Assembly: GCF_002902945.1 (NCBI RefSeq)
Contig: NZ_CP026103.1
Span: 558,001-622,000, forward strand
Length of the DNA: 64,000 bases
Reading direction: 5' to 3'
Source: Paraburkholderia caribensis
Lineage (GTDB): Bacteria > Pseudomonadota > Gammaproteobacteria > Burkholderiales > Burkholderiaceae
Positions 35,304-44,624 of the stretch are shown here, piece after piece. Position 1 is the stretch's first letter. Every line of letters starts with the position of its first letter. Under the pieces are notes generated by a model. That model searched no databases, had not been told where the DNA came from, and saw only the letters and a list, made by a program, of their open reading frames with translations. The position numbers were made by a program, and so were the translations under genes.

Positions 35304-36263
35304 TTACGTGGGAGAGCGGCTGCGTTGTTTCGACACGCGTTGCTTCGAATCAAGAGAAGGTGATCGCTCTGTGAGCGACGGTGAAGCATCGTTCTTCGTT
35401 CCGGAAAACTGCTTCCTATAAACGACTGGAGTCATCTGTTTCGCCATCTTGAACTGGCGGTTAAAGTTTGCCAGATTGGGAAATCCCGATCGACTGGCGA
35501 CTACCGATATCGGCAACGCGGTATCTGCCAACATCCGACACGCGTGACCGATGCGCACGCGAGCAATGTATGCGCTTACGCTTTCCCCGAGGTGTTGAGT
35601 AAAGTGCCTCGTCAGCGTTCGTTCAGACATCCCGGCGGCCTTCGCGAGGGTCCCGAGTTTCAGTGGATGCGTAAATTGCGTGTCGATCAACGACAGCACG
35701 CGGTTGAGCCGGTCCGGCCCGTATGCCGAAGTCGTGCCTGCGCGCGCGTCGAAGGCGCTCGGCGACGTTAGCGCTTCGCCCGGAAAGTCCGCGAGCAGCA
35801 TGAGAACATCGAGCACGGCGGTCAGCCGTTCTCGTGCGTTGGCCGAGAGCAACCGGTCAAGTTGCGCACGCATCTGCGTACCGGCGCCTTGCTGGAAACT
35901 CAGCCCGCAAGTGGCGCGCCGGAGAAGGTTGCGCAGGTCGGCGTACTCCGGGCACAGGTCGGTCAGTCGTTGTACCCACGTGCCATCGAACCATACGACG
36001 ATAGCCACTTGCGGCTGTAACGGGTCGATAGAGCGGTTCGACGACCATGTGTGAGGCAAATCTGGCGGGACCAGCACCAAATCGTCGTCGCCATAGACCG
36101 CGACCGAGTCTCCGATGTAGCGCTTGCCTTGGCTGTTCATCGTCAGAGTCAGCTCGTACTCGGGATGGTGGTGCCGCTCAAATGGAATTCGAGGCAAGCG
36201 GCGGTTATACACCCTGACTGAACAGCTTGCACCGAAATCAACGTGTTCGTAGATGGCTTTCAT
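35304..36263 (-). CDS. AraC-family transcriptional regulator
   Basis: The 319-residue product has an N-terminal cupin-like sensor domain (HHHPEYELTLTMNSQGKRYI, DDDLVLVPPDLPHTWSSN) and a C-terminal double HTH (LKLGTLAKAAGMSERTLTRH, then RIGHACRMLADTALPISVVA and SGFPNLANFNRQFKMAKQMTP split). Such regulators respond to sugars. It lies beside the galactoside genes and divergent from the DUF1479 gene at 36548, which supports control of the sugar block. A partial copy of its 5' end lies immediately upstream (36260-36454). The C-terminal 25 residues are a basic Ser-rich tail not seen in typical members. Confidence 0.9.
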   Translation of the reverse strand: MKAIYEHVDFGASCSVRVYNRRLPRIPFERHHHPEYELTLTMNSQGKRYIGDSVAVYGDDDLVLVPPDLPHTWSSNRSIDPLQPQVAIVVWFDGTWVQRLTDLCPEYADLRNLLRRATCGLSFQQGAGTQMRAQLDRLLSANARERLTAVLDVLMLLADFPGEALTSPSAFDARAGTTSAYGPDRLNRVLSLIDTQFTHPLKLGTLAKAAGMSERTLTRHFTQHLGESVSAYIARVRIGHACRMLADTALPISVVASRSGFPNLANFNRQFKMAKQMTPVVYRKQFSGTKNDASPSLTERSPSLDSKQRVSKQRSRSPT

Positions 36264-36454
36264 GGACGGAAGTGCAGCTGCAATTGACCGTCGTTATGAG
36301 AGGCAGCGTGTCTCAGCCTGTTAATTTGCGATTGGAGCCTGCCTGGAGGCTGTAGCGCCACAGGATTTCTGTACATTTGCTCCCTCTCGCTCCGATGGTA
36401 AACCCGGACCGAACAGCCCTCGTCGAACTCGACATGTTCGCAGGCTGGTTTCAT
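36260..36454 (-). pseudogene. remnant of an AraC-family gene 5' end
   Basis: The frame begins MKPACEHVEFDEGCSVRVYH, which aligns with the AraC protein start MKAIYEHVDFGASCSVRVYN (13 of 20 identical by eye). After about 22 codons the likeness ends and the sequence becomes unrelated. The stop region overlaps the ATG of the intact AraC gene. It looks like a truncated paralogue or a partial tandem duplication. A short peptide could still be made. Confidence 0.6.
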
Positions 36455-36547
36455 GGCCGAAAACGCAAATGAATTGCCTGAATAGTATCACTACGTCTTG
36501 CATGCACGGCATATCCTACCGGACACGAAATGCAAACGGAGACGATC

Positions 36548-37792
36548 ATGGCGCTGGAAATCGAAGACTTGCCGGGCGCAATCCGGCAGGCAAAAAAGGA
36601 GCTGCGCGCGGCATTGCCGAATTACCGGGAGGTCTTTGCCGAAGTCGAAGCGGCGATCGGCGAAGAGGCGAAGCGCATTGCAAGCGAGCGCGATCGCGGG
36701 GAAAACGTCATTCCTGAGATTCAGTTCGCCGACATTACCGCAGGACATGTGACGGCCGAGCAGATCGCACTCGTCAAGGCACGCGGCGCATGTGTGATTC
36801 GTAATGTGTTCCCACGCGCGCAGGTGCAGCGTTGGGACGACGATATCGCCGAATATGTCGAACGAAACAACCTCGACAAGCGCCTCGAAAATCGCGCCGA
36901 GGACAAATATTTTGGCCAGCTGGCCTCGAGCAAGCCGCAGATCTACGGCGTGTACTGGTCGAAGCCCCAAGTGCTGGCCCGTCAGTCGGAAGCGCTGACG
37001 GCGGCCCGTGTATTCCTCAACAAACTCTGGCGAAACGAGAGCGACGGACGCGTTCACTTCGATCCGGAGCAGGTGCCCGTCTACGCTGACCGTCTGCGTC
37101 GGCGGCCGCCTGGCTCGGCGTCGCTTGGCTTGTCGGCGCATTGCGACGGCGGGTCGGTCGAGCGTTGGATCGAAAGCAATTTTCGCAAGGTGTACCGCCA
37201 CGTGTTTGCCGGCAACTGGCGCGACTATGATCCTTTCGACGCGGCGTTCCGGCCTGACGTGGAAGAGATCGCGTCGCCCGCTGTCTGTTCGATGTTCCGC
37301 ACCTTCCAGGGCTGGACAGCGTTGACGCCGCAGGGGCCGGGTGACGGCACGCTGCAACTCGTACCCATCGCCAATTCGATGGTGTACATCCTGCTGCGCG
37401 CACTCCAGGACGACGTCGCCGAAGACGACCTTTGCGGGGCCATGCCCGGCCGGGCACTCTCGATCAAGCCGGAATTTCATGCGCCATTGTTCGAGGCGTT
37501 GTCGTCGATTCCCAAAATGGAAGCGGGCGACACGGTGTTCTGGCACAGCGACGTCATTCATGCCGTCGAAGACGAACATAAGGGCACGGGGTACAGCAAT
37601 GTGATGTATATCGCCTCGGTGCCGGCGTGCGCCAAAAACGACGCTTATCTGAAACGCCAGTTGCCGAGCTTCCTGAAGGGCGAGAGCCCGCCTGATTTCC
37701 CGACTGATCATTTTGAAGTCGATTTCACCGGCCGTGCAACAACCGACGACCTGACGCCGCTTGGCAAGGCACAACTCGGGTTTGATCTGTAA
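36548..37792 (+). CDS. DUF1479 (YbiU-like) putative Fe(II)/2-oxoglutarate-type oxygenase
   Basis: The 414-residue product starts MALEIEDLPGAIRQAKKELR at 36548 after GGAG. The DUF1479 fold is a double-stranded beta-helix related to dioxygenases. Candidate metal ligands are SAHCDGGSVERWI (His-x-Asp) and the later His in GDTVFWHSDVIHAVE, with VYWSKPQVLARQSEAL and FRTFQGWTALTPQGPGDGTL also conserved. Family members occur in sugar catabolic clusters in bacteria and fungi, which fits the neighbourhood. The reaction is not established. It is the first gene of a plus-strand run to 42249. Confidence 0.85.
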   Translation: MALEIEDLPGAIRQAKKELRAALPNYREVFAEVEAAIGEEAKRIASERDRGENVIPEIQFADITAGHVTAEQIALVKARGACVIRNVFPRAQVQRWDDDIAEYVERNNLDKRLENRAEDKYFGQLASSKPQIYGVYWSKPQVLARQSEALTAARVFLNKLWRNESDGRVHFDPEQVPVYADRLRRRPPGSASLGLSAHCDGGSVERWIESNFRKVYRHVFAGNWRDYDPFDAAFRPDVEEIASPAVCSMFRTFQGWTALTPQGPGDGTLQLVPIANSMVYILLRALQDDVAEDDLCGAMPGRALSIKPEFHAPLFEALSSIPKMEAGDTVFWHSDVIHAVEDEHKGTGYSNVMYIASVPACAKNDAYLKRQLPSFLKGESPPDFPTDHFEVDFTGRATTDDLTPLGKAQLGFDL

Positions 37793-37870
37793 TTGAATCG
37801 GGCACGCATGCACAGTCGCTCTGATTGCGAATGCGTTGCGCCAACCATAAAGAAAAATTCGGAGACTGCA

Positions 37871-39118
37871 ATGAAACGATCACTGACATCGGTGGCGACG
37901 GCTGCCGCGCTGCTTATCACCGGTACTCACGCCGCACTTGCTGCCGAACAGATTTCGGTATTGCACTGGTGGACCTCGGGCGGCGAGTCGAAAGCCATCC
38001 GGGTGCTCAAGGACGATATGAGCAAACAGGGCTACGAGTGGAAAGACTTCGCTATCGCGGGAGGTGCGGGCGCGGCGGCCATGACGGCGCTGAAGACGCA
38101 GGTGATCTCGGGTAACGCGCCGTCGGCAGCACAGATCAAGGGGCCGCTGATTCAGGATTGGGCGGAGCAGGGATCGCTGGTCACGATCGATCAGGCCGCG
38201 ACCGACTGGAAAGCGCATACGCCTGCGCGAATCGACAGTGCCGTGAAGGCGGGCGGGCACTACGTGGCCGCGCCGTTCTCCGTGCATCGCATCAACTGGC
38301 TGTGGATCAACAAGGCGGACCTGGACAAAGTGGGCGGCAAGCCGCCGACGACCTGGCCGGAGTTCTTTGCACTCGCCGACAAGTTTCGCGCCGCGGGTAT
38401 CACGCCTGTCGCGCATGGCGGTCAACCCTGGCAGGATATGACCATCTGGGAGACCGTCGTGCTGTCGCAGGGCACGGACTTTTATCGCAAGGCACTCATC
38501 GATCTCGATCAGAAAACGCTGACCTCGCCGCAGATGGTGCAGGTGTTCGAGACGGTCCAGAAGATCCGCACTTACTTCGACAAGGGCTACCACGGCCGCG
38601 ACTGGAATCTCGCTACGGCGATGGTGATTTCCGGCTCGGGCGGCATGCAGTTCATGGGCGACTGGGCGAAGGGCGAGTTCACCAACGCGAACAAAAAGGC
38701 GGACGTCGACTATGTCTGCGCGGCGGCGCCCGGCACGTCGAATGCCTACACATACACAGCCGATACCTTCGTGTTCTATCAGCAGAACGGCAAGAAGGAT
38801 GCGACGCCAGGACAGATTGCACTTGCCAAAACGATCATGTCCGTTGATTTTCAGCAGCAGTTCAGCCTCTACAAGGGTTCCATTCCAGTCAGGCTGGATG
38901 TACCCATGGACAAGTTCGATAGCTGCGCCAAAAAATCACGCGCAGACGAGCAGGCGACGATTCAATCCGGCGGGTTCCTGCCTTCGTTGGCTTTCGGTGA
39001 ACTTCAGTCGCCCGTCACAGCGGGTGCCATTAGCGACGTCGTGACGAATTTCATGAACTCGAATGAGGACGCGAAAGAGGGTGTACGCAAGCTTGCCGCT
39101 GCTGCAAAGGTCAAGTGA
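37871..39118 (+). CDS. ABC sugar-binding protein, family 1, without transporter partners
   Basis: The 415-residue periplasmic binding protein starts at ATG 37871 after GGAGACTGCA. A signal peptide (MKRSLTSVATAAALLITGTH ... ALAA) is followed by ISVLHWWTSGGESKAIRVLK, GNAPSAAQIKGPLIQDWAEQ, VAAPFSVHRINWLWINKADL and MQFMGDWAKGEF, which resemble glucose/mannose-type GtsA proteins. A C-terminal disulphide-type Cys pair (DYVCAAAPG, FDSCAKKS) is present. No permease or ATPase gene follows; the next gene is an aldo/keto reductase. It must use transporters encoded elsewhere or act in sensing. Confidence 0.88.
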   Translation: MKRSLTSVATAAALLITGTHAALAAEQISVLHWWTSGGESKAIRVLKDDMSKQGYEWKDFAIAGGAGAAAMTALKTQVISGNAPSAAQIKGPLIQDWAEQGSLVTIDQAATDWKAHTPARIDSAVKAGGHYVAAPFSVHRINWLWINKADLDKVGGKPPTTWPEFFALADKFRAAGITPVAHGGQPWQDMTIWETVVLSQGTDFYRKALIDLDQKTLTSPQMVQVFETVQKIRTYFDKGYHGRDWNLATAMVISGSGGMQFMGDWAKGEFTNANKKADVDYVCAAAPGTSNAYTYTADTFVFYQQNGKKDATPGQIALAKTIMSVDFQQQFSLYKGSIPVRLDVPMDKFDSCAKKSRADEQATIQSGGFLPSLAFGELQSPVTAGAISDVVTNFMNSNEDAKEGVRKLAAAAKVK

Positions 39119-39173
39119 AGATGCGATTGGACCATCACATGACACGCGACTCCACCCATGAGAAAGGGCAAAA

Positions 39174-40190
39174 ATGAATCCCATAGCAAAGCGTAAATGG
39201 CCACGTTCAGGGCTTGAGACAACCATGATGGGATTCGGCGCGGCGCCGATCGGCAACATCTTCAGGCCGATCAGCGAGGAGGATTCGGCTACCCTGATCA
39301 AGGCGGCGTGGGACGCGGGCGTACGCTACTTCGATACCGCCCCGATGTATGGTCATGGTTTGAGCGAGGCGCGGTGCGGACAGGGGCTGCGCTGGTATCC
39401 GCGCGACCAGTACGTGCTGTCCACCAAGGTAGGGCGCATTCTGAAGCCGCGCAGGCGCGCCGAAATCAACTTTGAACCGTGGGTCGACGGGCTGCCGTTT
39501 GAACTCGTCTTCGACTATAGCTACGACGGCACGATGCGCTCGATCGAGGACAGTCTGCAGCGTCTCGCGCTGGAGCACATCGATATCGCGTTGATCCACG
39601 ACATCGATGTGTTCACGCACGGAGCGCGTCAGCCCGAGATGTTCGAGGCTGCGATGGCAGGTGCGTCGAAAGCACTGTTGAAGCTGCGTGACGAAGGCAT
39701 CGTGAAGACGGTGGGGCTCGGCGTCAACGAGTGGCAGGTCGCGCACGAAGCCATCCGCAGGCAGGATTTCGACTGCCTGCTGCTGGCCGGCCGCTACACG
39801 CTGCTCGAGCAGGACGCGCTGGACGGTTTTCTGCCGCTTTGCGAAGCGAAGCAGGTGTCGGTTATTCTGGGCGGCGGCTACAACAGCGGCATTCTCGCGA
39901 CGGGTGCGGTGCCCGGCGCGAAATACAACTACGCCCCGGCGCCGGAATCGATTCTGGAACGCGTGCGCAAGATGGAGCAGGTGTGCCGGGATTATTCTGT
40001 GCCGCTCAAGGCCGCCGCACTGCAATTCGTCCTCGCGCATCCCGCGATTCCCACCAGCATTCCGGGTGTGCGCACGGTGGCACAACTCGAAGACAATCTT
40101 CAAACCTTCCGCACCGAGATCCCCGCGGAGTTCTGGGTCGAACTGAAGCGCCGCCAGCTGATTCGCGAGGATGCGCCGACGCCTCGATAG
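39174..40190 (+). CDS. aldo/keto reductase, L-fucose/D-threo-aldose dehydrogenase type
   Basis: The 338-residue NAD(P)-dependent enzyme follows the sugar-binding gene by 55 bases (AAAGGGC before ATG). The catalytic tetrad is visible: Asp in YFDTAPMYGHGLSE, Tyr of the same block, Lys in VLSTKVGRIL, and His in ALIHDIDVF. The long insertion EPWVDGLPFELVFDYSYDGT and the phrase VILGGGYNSGIL match aldose (fucose, galactose) dehydrogenases. It probably oxidises the sugar released by the neighbouring glycosidases to the lactone. Substrate choice is inferred. Confidence 0.85.
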   Translation: MNPIAKRKWPRSGLETTMMGFGAAPIGNIFRPISEEDSATLIKAAWDAGVRYFDTAPMYGHGLSEARCGQGLRWYPRDQYVLSTKVGRILKPRRRAEINFEPWVDGLPFELVFDYSYDGTMRSIEDSLQRLALEHIDIALIHDIDVFTHGARQPEMFEAAMAGASKALLKLRDEGIVKTVGLGVNEWQVAHEAIRRQDFDCLLLAGRYTLLEQDALDGFLPLCEAKQVSVILGGGYNSGILATGAVPGAKYNYAPAPESILERVRKMEQVCRDYSVPLKAAALQFVLAHPAIPTSIPGVRTVAQLEDNLQTFRTEIPAEFWVELKRRQLIREDAPTPR

Positions 40191-40356
40191 CATTCGTGCC
40201 AGAAGGACCGGCTCGTCTTCCCGGCCGGTTCTATCATTGACGTGCACGGATTTGCGCTATCTGGCTTTTACAGATCCAGTACAGCCGTTGCGGAGTCGTT
40301 TATCCTTATACGCAGTTCAAATATTCTCAGCCTTCCGTCTGCGGAGCAGCGCGCAC

Positions 40357-42249
40357 ATGAAAAAGCGAGCGTCCAGGCAAGCGCCAAACACGGTCGAACC
40401 GACTGGCCCGCATGTGTTCAGTTTCGCTGCGAATGGCGATGGCTTTCTGCTCGACGGCAAACCGTTTCAGATCCGAAGCGGTGAATTGCACCCGGCGCGT
40501 ATTCCCGTCGACTACTGGCGGCATCGCATCCAGATGGCGAAGGCAATGGGGATGAACACCATTGCGTTGTACGTGATGTGGAATTATCACGAACCAACCG
40601 AGGGTACGTTCGACTTTCATACGGACAATCGCGACATCGAGGCATTCATCCGTCTTTGCCAGGCGGAGAGCATGTGGGTGCTATTCAGGCCAGGTCCTTA
40701 TGTGTGCGCGGAATGGGATCTCGGCGGCATTCCGTGCTGGCTGCTGAGGTATCCGGCTATCCGGCTGCGCACGGATCGCGCTAACGATCCGCGCTACATG
40801 CACGCCGTCGAGCGCTACATCGCCGAACTCTTGCCACGCGTCAAGCCCTTGATGGCTGAAAACGGCGGTCCGATTCTGATGATCCAGATCGAGAATGAGT
40901 TTGGATCATTCGACAGCAATCAAGCCTATCTGGAGGAGATCAGGGAGATCTGGATTCGCGGCGGGATCGATGGGCCGTTCTATACGGAAGATGGTCTCGT
41001 TCAATTGCAGCAGAGCCGGTCGTATGTCGCCGGCGGCGCGATAGCCTTGAGCAACGGCAACGCGGCGCAGATCGAAGCCGTGCGCAAGGCGTTTCCGTCC
41101 GTGCCTGCGATGGCGGGAGAGGTGTATCCAGGTTGGCTCACGCATTGGGGCGAGCGTGCTTTTCAAGGCACCTCAGTCGATCTTTGCGCGACGCTCGATG
41201 AATTGATGCGCAAGAACCTGTCGTTCAATCTCTATGTCATTCACGGCGGGACGAGTTTTGGCTTTTATGCGGGCGCGAACGTGGATGCCGACTCGGGCGA
41301 GTATCAGCCCGACATCACGAGCTATGACTATGCCGCGCCTGTCAGCGAGCAAGGTGTGGCCACACAACGCTATATGCAGTACCGCAGCATCATTGCCGGA
41401 TATCTGTCGACACCTCTGCCGCCAGTGCCTTTGCCAATCGATACGCTTACAGCGAAGGACGCAAACGGTACTCGCCGGTTGATGCCGCAACGCTATGCGT
41501 CCATTTGGGACAATCTTCCTGCCGCACTTCCTTCGGCGCAAACAACGCATCCGCAGCCATTCGAAATGTACGGGCAGGGGTTTGGCTTCGTGCTGTATCG
41601 GAAGAGACTTGGGCGCTATGAAAACGGTTCGCTGGATATAGCCAATGTTCACGACTACGCGACCGTGTTCATCGGCGACCAATATGCGGGCGGCGTGTCG
41701 CGCGCACGTATGCCGGAAGAGCGCGCATTGCCGCTGAACGTGGTGCATCGCAAGCGCTTGGCGCTGCCTGGTGCCTCGTCGGTTCAGGATGATGCGCAAG
41801 TGCTGGAGATCCTTGTCGAAGGCATGGGACGCGTGAATTACGGGCATTCGATGATCGACCGAAAGGGCATTGTCGACCCCGTTGTTCTGCATCATGCGTC
41901 GGGCGCACGCGAGGTTCTGACAGGCTGGGAAGTCGTGCTGCTGCCAATGGATGAATCGTTTGTCGAGAACTTGCGACCGCTTTGTTCAAATCCCGATAAA
42001 GCCGGACTCTTCTTCATTGCGACACTGTCAATCGACGCTACTGGCGACGTCTATTTCGACATGAGCGAATGGACCAAAGGCATCGTCTGGGTCAATGGGC
42101 ATAACCTCGGTCGCTACTGGAATATCGGCCCGCAGAGAAGGCTCTATTGCCCGGCTCCGTGGCTCGAGCCCGGAGACAATACGGTGTTGATCTTCGATCA
42201 ACATCAATTGGAAGCCAGGGCGGTCGGCCTGGCATCGACGCTTTCATAG
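40357..42249 (+). CDS. beta-galactosidase, glycoside hydrolase family 35
   Basis: The 630-residue product starts MKKRASRQAPNTVEPTGPHV at 40357; the frame upstream to 40171 is leader. The GH35 barrel shows FQIRSGELHPARIPVDYWR, MGMNTIALYVMWNYHEPTEG, FRPGPYVCAEWDLGG, the acid/base Glu181 in MIQIENEFG and the nucleophile Glu255 in MAGEVYPGWLTHWGE. C-terminal jelly-roll domains end in VWVNGHNLGRYWNIGPQ. No signal peptide is seen, so it acts in the cytoplasm. Its stop overlaps the convergent alpha-galactosidase-like gene by six bases. Confidence 0.92.
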   Translation: MKKRASRQAPNTVEPTGPHVFSFAANGDGFLLDGKPFQIRSGELHPARIPVDYWRHRIQMAKAMGMNTIALYVMWNYHEPTEGTFDFHTDNRDIEAFIRLCQAESMWVLFRPGPYVCAEWDLGGIPCWLLRYPAIRLRTDRANDPRYMHAVERYIAELLPRVKPLMAENGGPILMIQIENEFGSFDSNQAYLEEIREIWIRGGIDGPFYTEDGLVQLQQSRSYVAGGAIALSNGNAAQIEAVRKAFPSVPAMAGEVYPGWLTHWGERAFQGTSVDLCATLDELMRKNLSFNLYVIHGGTSFGFYAGANVDADSGEYQPDITSYDYAAPVSEQGVATQRYMQYRSIIAGYLSTPLPPVPLPIDTLTAKDANGTRRLMPQRYASIWDNLPAALPSAQTTHPQPFEMYGQGFGFVLYRKRLGRYENGSLDIANVHDYATVFIGDQYAGGVSRARMPEERALPLNVVHRKRLALPGASSVQDDAQVLEILVEGMGRVNYGHSMIDRKGIVDPVVLHHASGAREVLTGWEVVLLPMDESFVENLRPLCSNPDKAGLFFIATLSIDATGDVYFDMSEWTKGIVWVNGHNLGRYWNIGPQRRLYCPAPWLEPGDNTVLIFDQHQLEARAVGLASTLS

Positions 42250-44184
42250 GCCGCCAGACAATACTGGCGACAATTCAATCGTCAGAACCTGAAACGGATC
42301 GAGGCGAATTGCTTGCGGGCGGTCTGCGTCCCATAGCGCCGGCAGGTTCGTATCGCCGTCGACAAACGGAAAGCGTGCGCGGAACGGACCTTCAATGCCA
42401 CCCGGCAGTTCGAGATGCGCTCTTAGATCGAGCGTGAAACCGTTCGCGTGATCATCCGGATTGCGCAGTGTGACGATTGCTTTCGATGGCGCCCACGCGG
42501 CCCATCCGTAGATTTCAAGCTGATCCGGCGCGCCGCCGATCCAGTGGCTATCGCCCAGCACGTCGGCATGAGCGCGCGCCCAGCGAGCCGCCTGCGCGAG
42601 CACGTCCCAGTCGTGCTCACCGAGCAAGGACGGCGTGACGTACAGTTCCTGCAATTGTGTGCCGCTGCCGAAGTACGATTGCACTTCATGCGCAAACGCA
42701 TGACTGGGATCGGAATTGAGGCGCGCATTCTCCTGCGCGTAGATGATGCCGTGAAGCATCAGCGAATTGAGTGGGAACAGCGGACTTCGACACACGACAT
42801 TGCGATACGTTTGCGCATCGCGATACGTGATCCAGCGCTCCCGGTCGCTGCCCGTGCCGGCGAACCCATAGTCCGCGCCGTCGCGCCAGATCGAATCGAC
42901 ATGGCGCAGCCAGAACGGCGACGCTTGCGTGCCTGTCGACAGATTGACGAACACATCATGCTTGACGCCACGCATCGCTTCGATGAGTTCGACGGCCGCG
43001 TCCCAATCGCTGTTGAAGCGGCTGCCGGGCACGACCCTGTTCGCGTTTCCCGTGCCGTCGAGCTTGAAGTGATTGACGCCATGCCGGGCGAGCAGGTCCA
43101 TCGCGACATCGTGGAAGCGGCGATAGTACCTTGGGCCCGAGAGCGCGAAGCCGTCGCCGATGGTCTCGTATCCGGCGGCCTGGCCGCGCGTCACGCGTTC
43201 CGTCCGCGGCGGTCCGTAGCCGCCCCATGGCGACAGCCAGACGCCCGGGGCGGCGCCATATCGCGCAGCGGCGTGTTTCAAAGGCTGGAAGCCGTCGGGA
43301 AACGCAGGGCTGAATGACCAGTTGCCGCTATAGTCGTCCCAGCCATCGTCGAACAGGAATGAGTCGAGTTGCACGCCGCGCTTTTCGTGCAATTCATGAC
43401 CGACTGCGTGGATGCGCTCGATGGCCTGAGCCTGCGTGTATGTCGTCAGAAAGCCGATGTCGTACCATGAGTTGTAGTGCAGAAACGGACAGTAAGGACG
43501 CGCCCGTTCGCGCTCGACATAGACTGCGAAATCGCGCCGCAACTGGCCTTCGCGGAACACCCCGGCAACAGCCGAGTAAGCGAGTGTTTTTCCTTTTTCG
43601 AGCGGCAGTGCACGACTAACGCTGAAGCGGGCGACGCCGTCGCGCACTTCGCTTTCGGACATCGGAAGCTCGAAGCCCAGATAGAGATTGCCGTCGACAA
43701 CCGGCACGGCTGCGAGGTCGCCGGCCTTTCTTGCGTTCGGCGCTCGCGCTTGCAGCAGCGAAATCGACGCGATGGATTCGTCCTGCAAGAGCGCCGTTAT
43801 CGACAGATGCTGACGAAGATAGCGCGAGCCCTCGCGCTGCTCGACACTCCATTCGACACGCAAACGTCGCTCGCTATCGCCGAGTGTGGCAATCACGCGT
43901 TTGCCAGCACCACGCCCGGCTTTGCGTAGTGCATCGGGATTGGCAGGCAGTGCTTCCTCGCGCAACGGCGCGACCAGCCGCAAACTGGCTGCGTCGAGCG
44001 TGCGCCCATCGGCAAAGATGAGAGCGAACGGTGCGTCAATAGCCAGCGTGCGGCCGTGCGCGCGATCCGCCACGCAAACGCCGCACAGAGAACGGTCGGC
44101 AATCGTCCAGTGCAGCGCAATCGCGCCGTTGCCGAACGCGTAGTGACCGTCGTGCGCCTGAAAAACGGGCGAACCCGCGTGCAT
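42244..44184 (-). CDS. alpha-galactosidase-like glycoside hydrolase (GH36/GH27 clan)
   Basis: The 646-residue product has an N-terminal beta domain and a central barrel with YNSWYDIGFLTTYTQAQAIE, SFLFDDGWDDYSGNW, PGVWLSPWGGYG and the probable nucleophile Asp in HFKLDGTGNANR, then VFVNLSTGTQASPFWLRHVD. The DDGWD and KLDG blocks are those of clan GH-D alpha-galactosidases. This longer, divergent type has sometimes been annotated as an enterotoxin. No signal peptide was found, so it should be cytoplasmic. It is tail-to-tail with the GH35 gene and shares the galactoside context. Confidence 0.82.
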   Translation of the reverse strand: MHAGSPVFQAHDGHYAFGNGAIALHWTIADRSLCGVCVADRAHGRTLAIDAPFALIFADGRTLDAASLRLVAPLREEALPANPDALRKAGRGAGKRVIATLGDSERRLRVEWSVEQREGSRYLRQHLSITALLQDESIASISLLQARAPNARKAGDLAAVPVVDGNLYLGFELPMSESEVRDGVARFSVSRALPLEKGKTLAYSAVAGVFREGQLRRDFAVYVERERARPYCPFLHYNSWYDIGFLTTYTQAQAIERIHAVGHELHEKRGVQLDSFLFDDGWDDYSGNWSFSPAFPDGFQPLKHAAARYGAAPGVWLSPWGGYGPPRTERVTRGQAAGYETIGDGFALSGPRYYRRFHDVAMDLLARHGVNHFKLDGTGNANRVVPGSRFNSDWDAAVELIEAMRGVKHDVFVNLSTGTQASPFWLRHVDSIWRDGADYGFAGTGSDRERWITYRDAQTYRNVVCRSPLFPLNSLMLHGIIYAQENARLNSDPSHAFAHEVQSYFGSGTQLQELYVTPSLLGEHDWDVLAQAARWARAHADVLGDSHWIGGAPDQLEIYGWAAWAPSKAIVTLRNPDDHANGFTLDLRAHLELPGGIEGPFRARFPFVDGDTNLPALWDADRPQAIRLDPFQVLTIELSPVLSGGL

Positions 44185-44199
44185 GACGCGCCCCGTCCG

Positions 44200-44514
44200 T
44201 TACTTCACGGTCTGGAGTACCTCGAAGCCCTCGAACTCCGGATGACCGAGATAGAGCGCGCGCGACTCGCTTCCTGCGTTCCGGTGCGCGGCGCGAAACG
44301 CCTCGGACTGCGTCCACGCCTCGAACGCCGGTCGATCCGCCCACACGGTGTGACTCGAATACAGCACGTGGTCGTCGCGTTGCGGTCCCTTCAGCAGATG
44401 AAACTCGACAAAACCGGGCACGTCCTTCAGATGCGTGTCCCGCGTCGTCCACACTTCCTCGAAGGCGCTTTCCGAACCCAACGCCACCTTGAACCGGTTC
44501 ATTGCAATGAACAT
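44200..44514 (-). CDS. ABM-domain monooxygenase (IsdG/HmoA-like)
   Basis: The 104-residue protein starts at 44514 after GGGAGCGACAGTC. It is an antibiotic-biosynthesis-monooxygenase/ferredoxin-like fold: MFIAMNRFKVALGSESAFEE, VPGFVEFHLLKGPQRDDHVL, and the helix DRPAFEAWTQSEAFRAAHRN with His and Asn as in haem-degrading IsdG-type enzymes. It may degrade haem or act as a small monooxygenase. It is upstream of the alpha-galactosidase-like gene on the same strand, 15 bases apart, and may be co-transcribed, although no functional link is clear. Confidence 0.85.
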   Translation of the reverse strand: MFIAMNRFKVALGSESAFEEVWTTRDTHLKDVPGFVEFHLLKGPQRDDHVLYSSHTVWADRPAFEAWTQSEAFRAAHRNAGSESRALYLGHPEFEGFEVLQTVK

Positions 44515-44624
44515 GACTGTCGCTCCCGAATGACTGCGATGTCGCGAAGTTGCGAATGCTTCGAAAGTCTACCGACGAAGTATACGCACAAGATCGCCAA
44601 CGCGTGCATCGGGAGCGAACCCGG

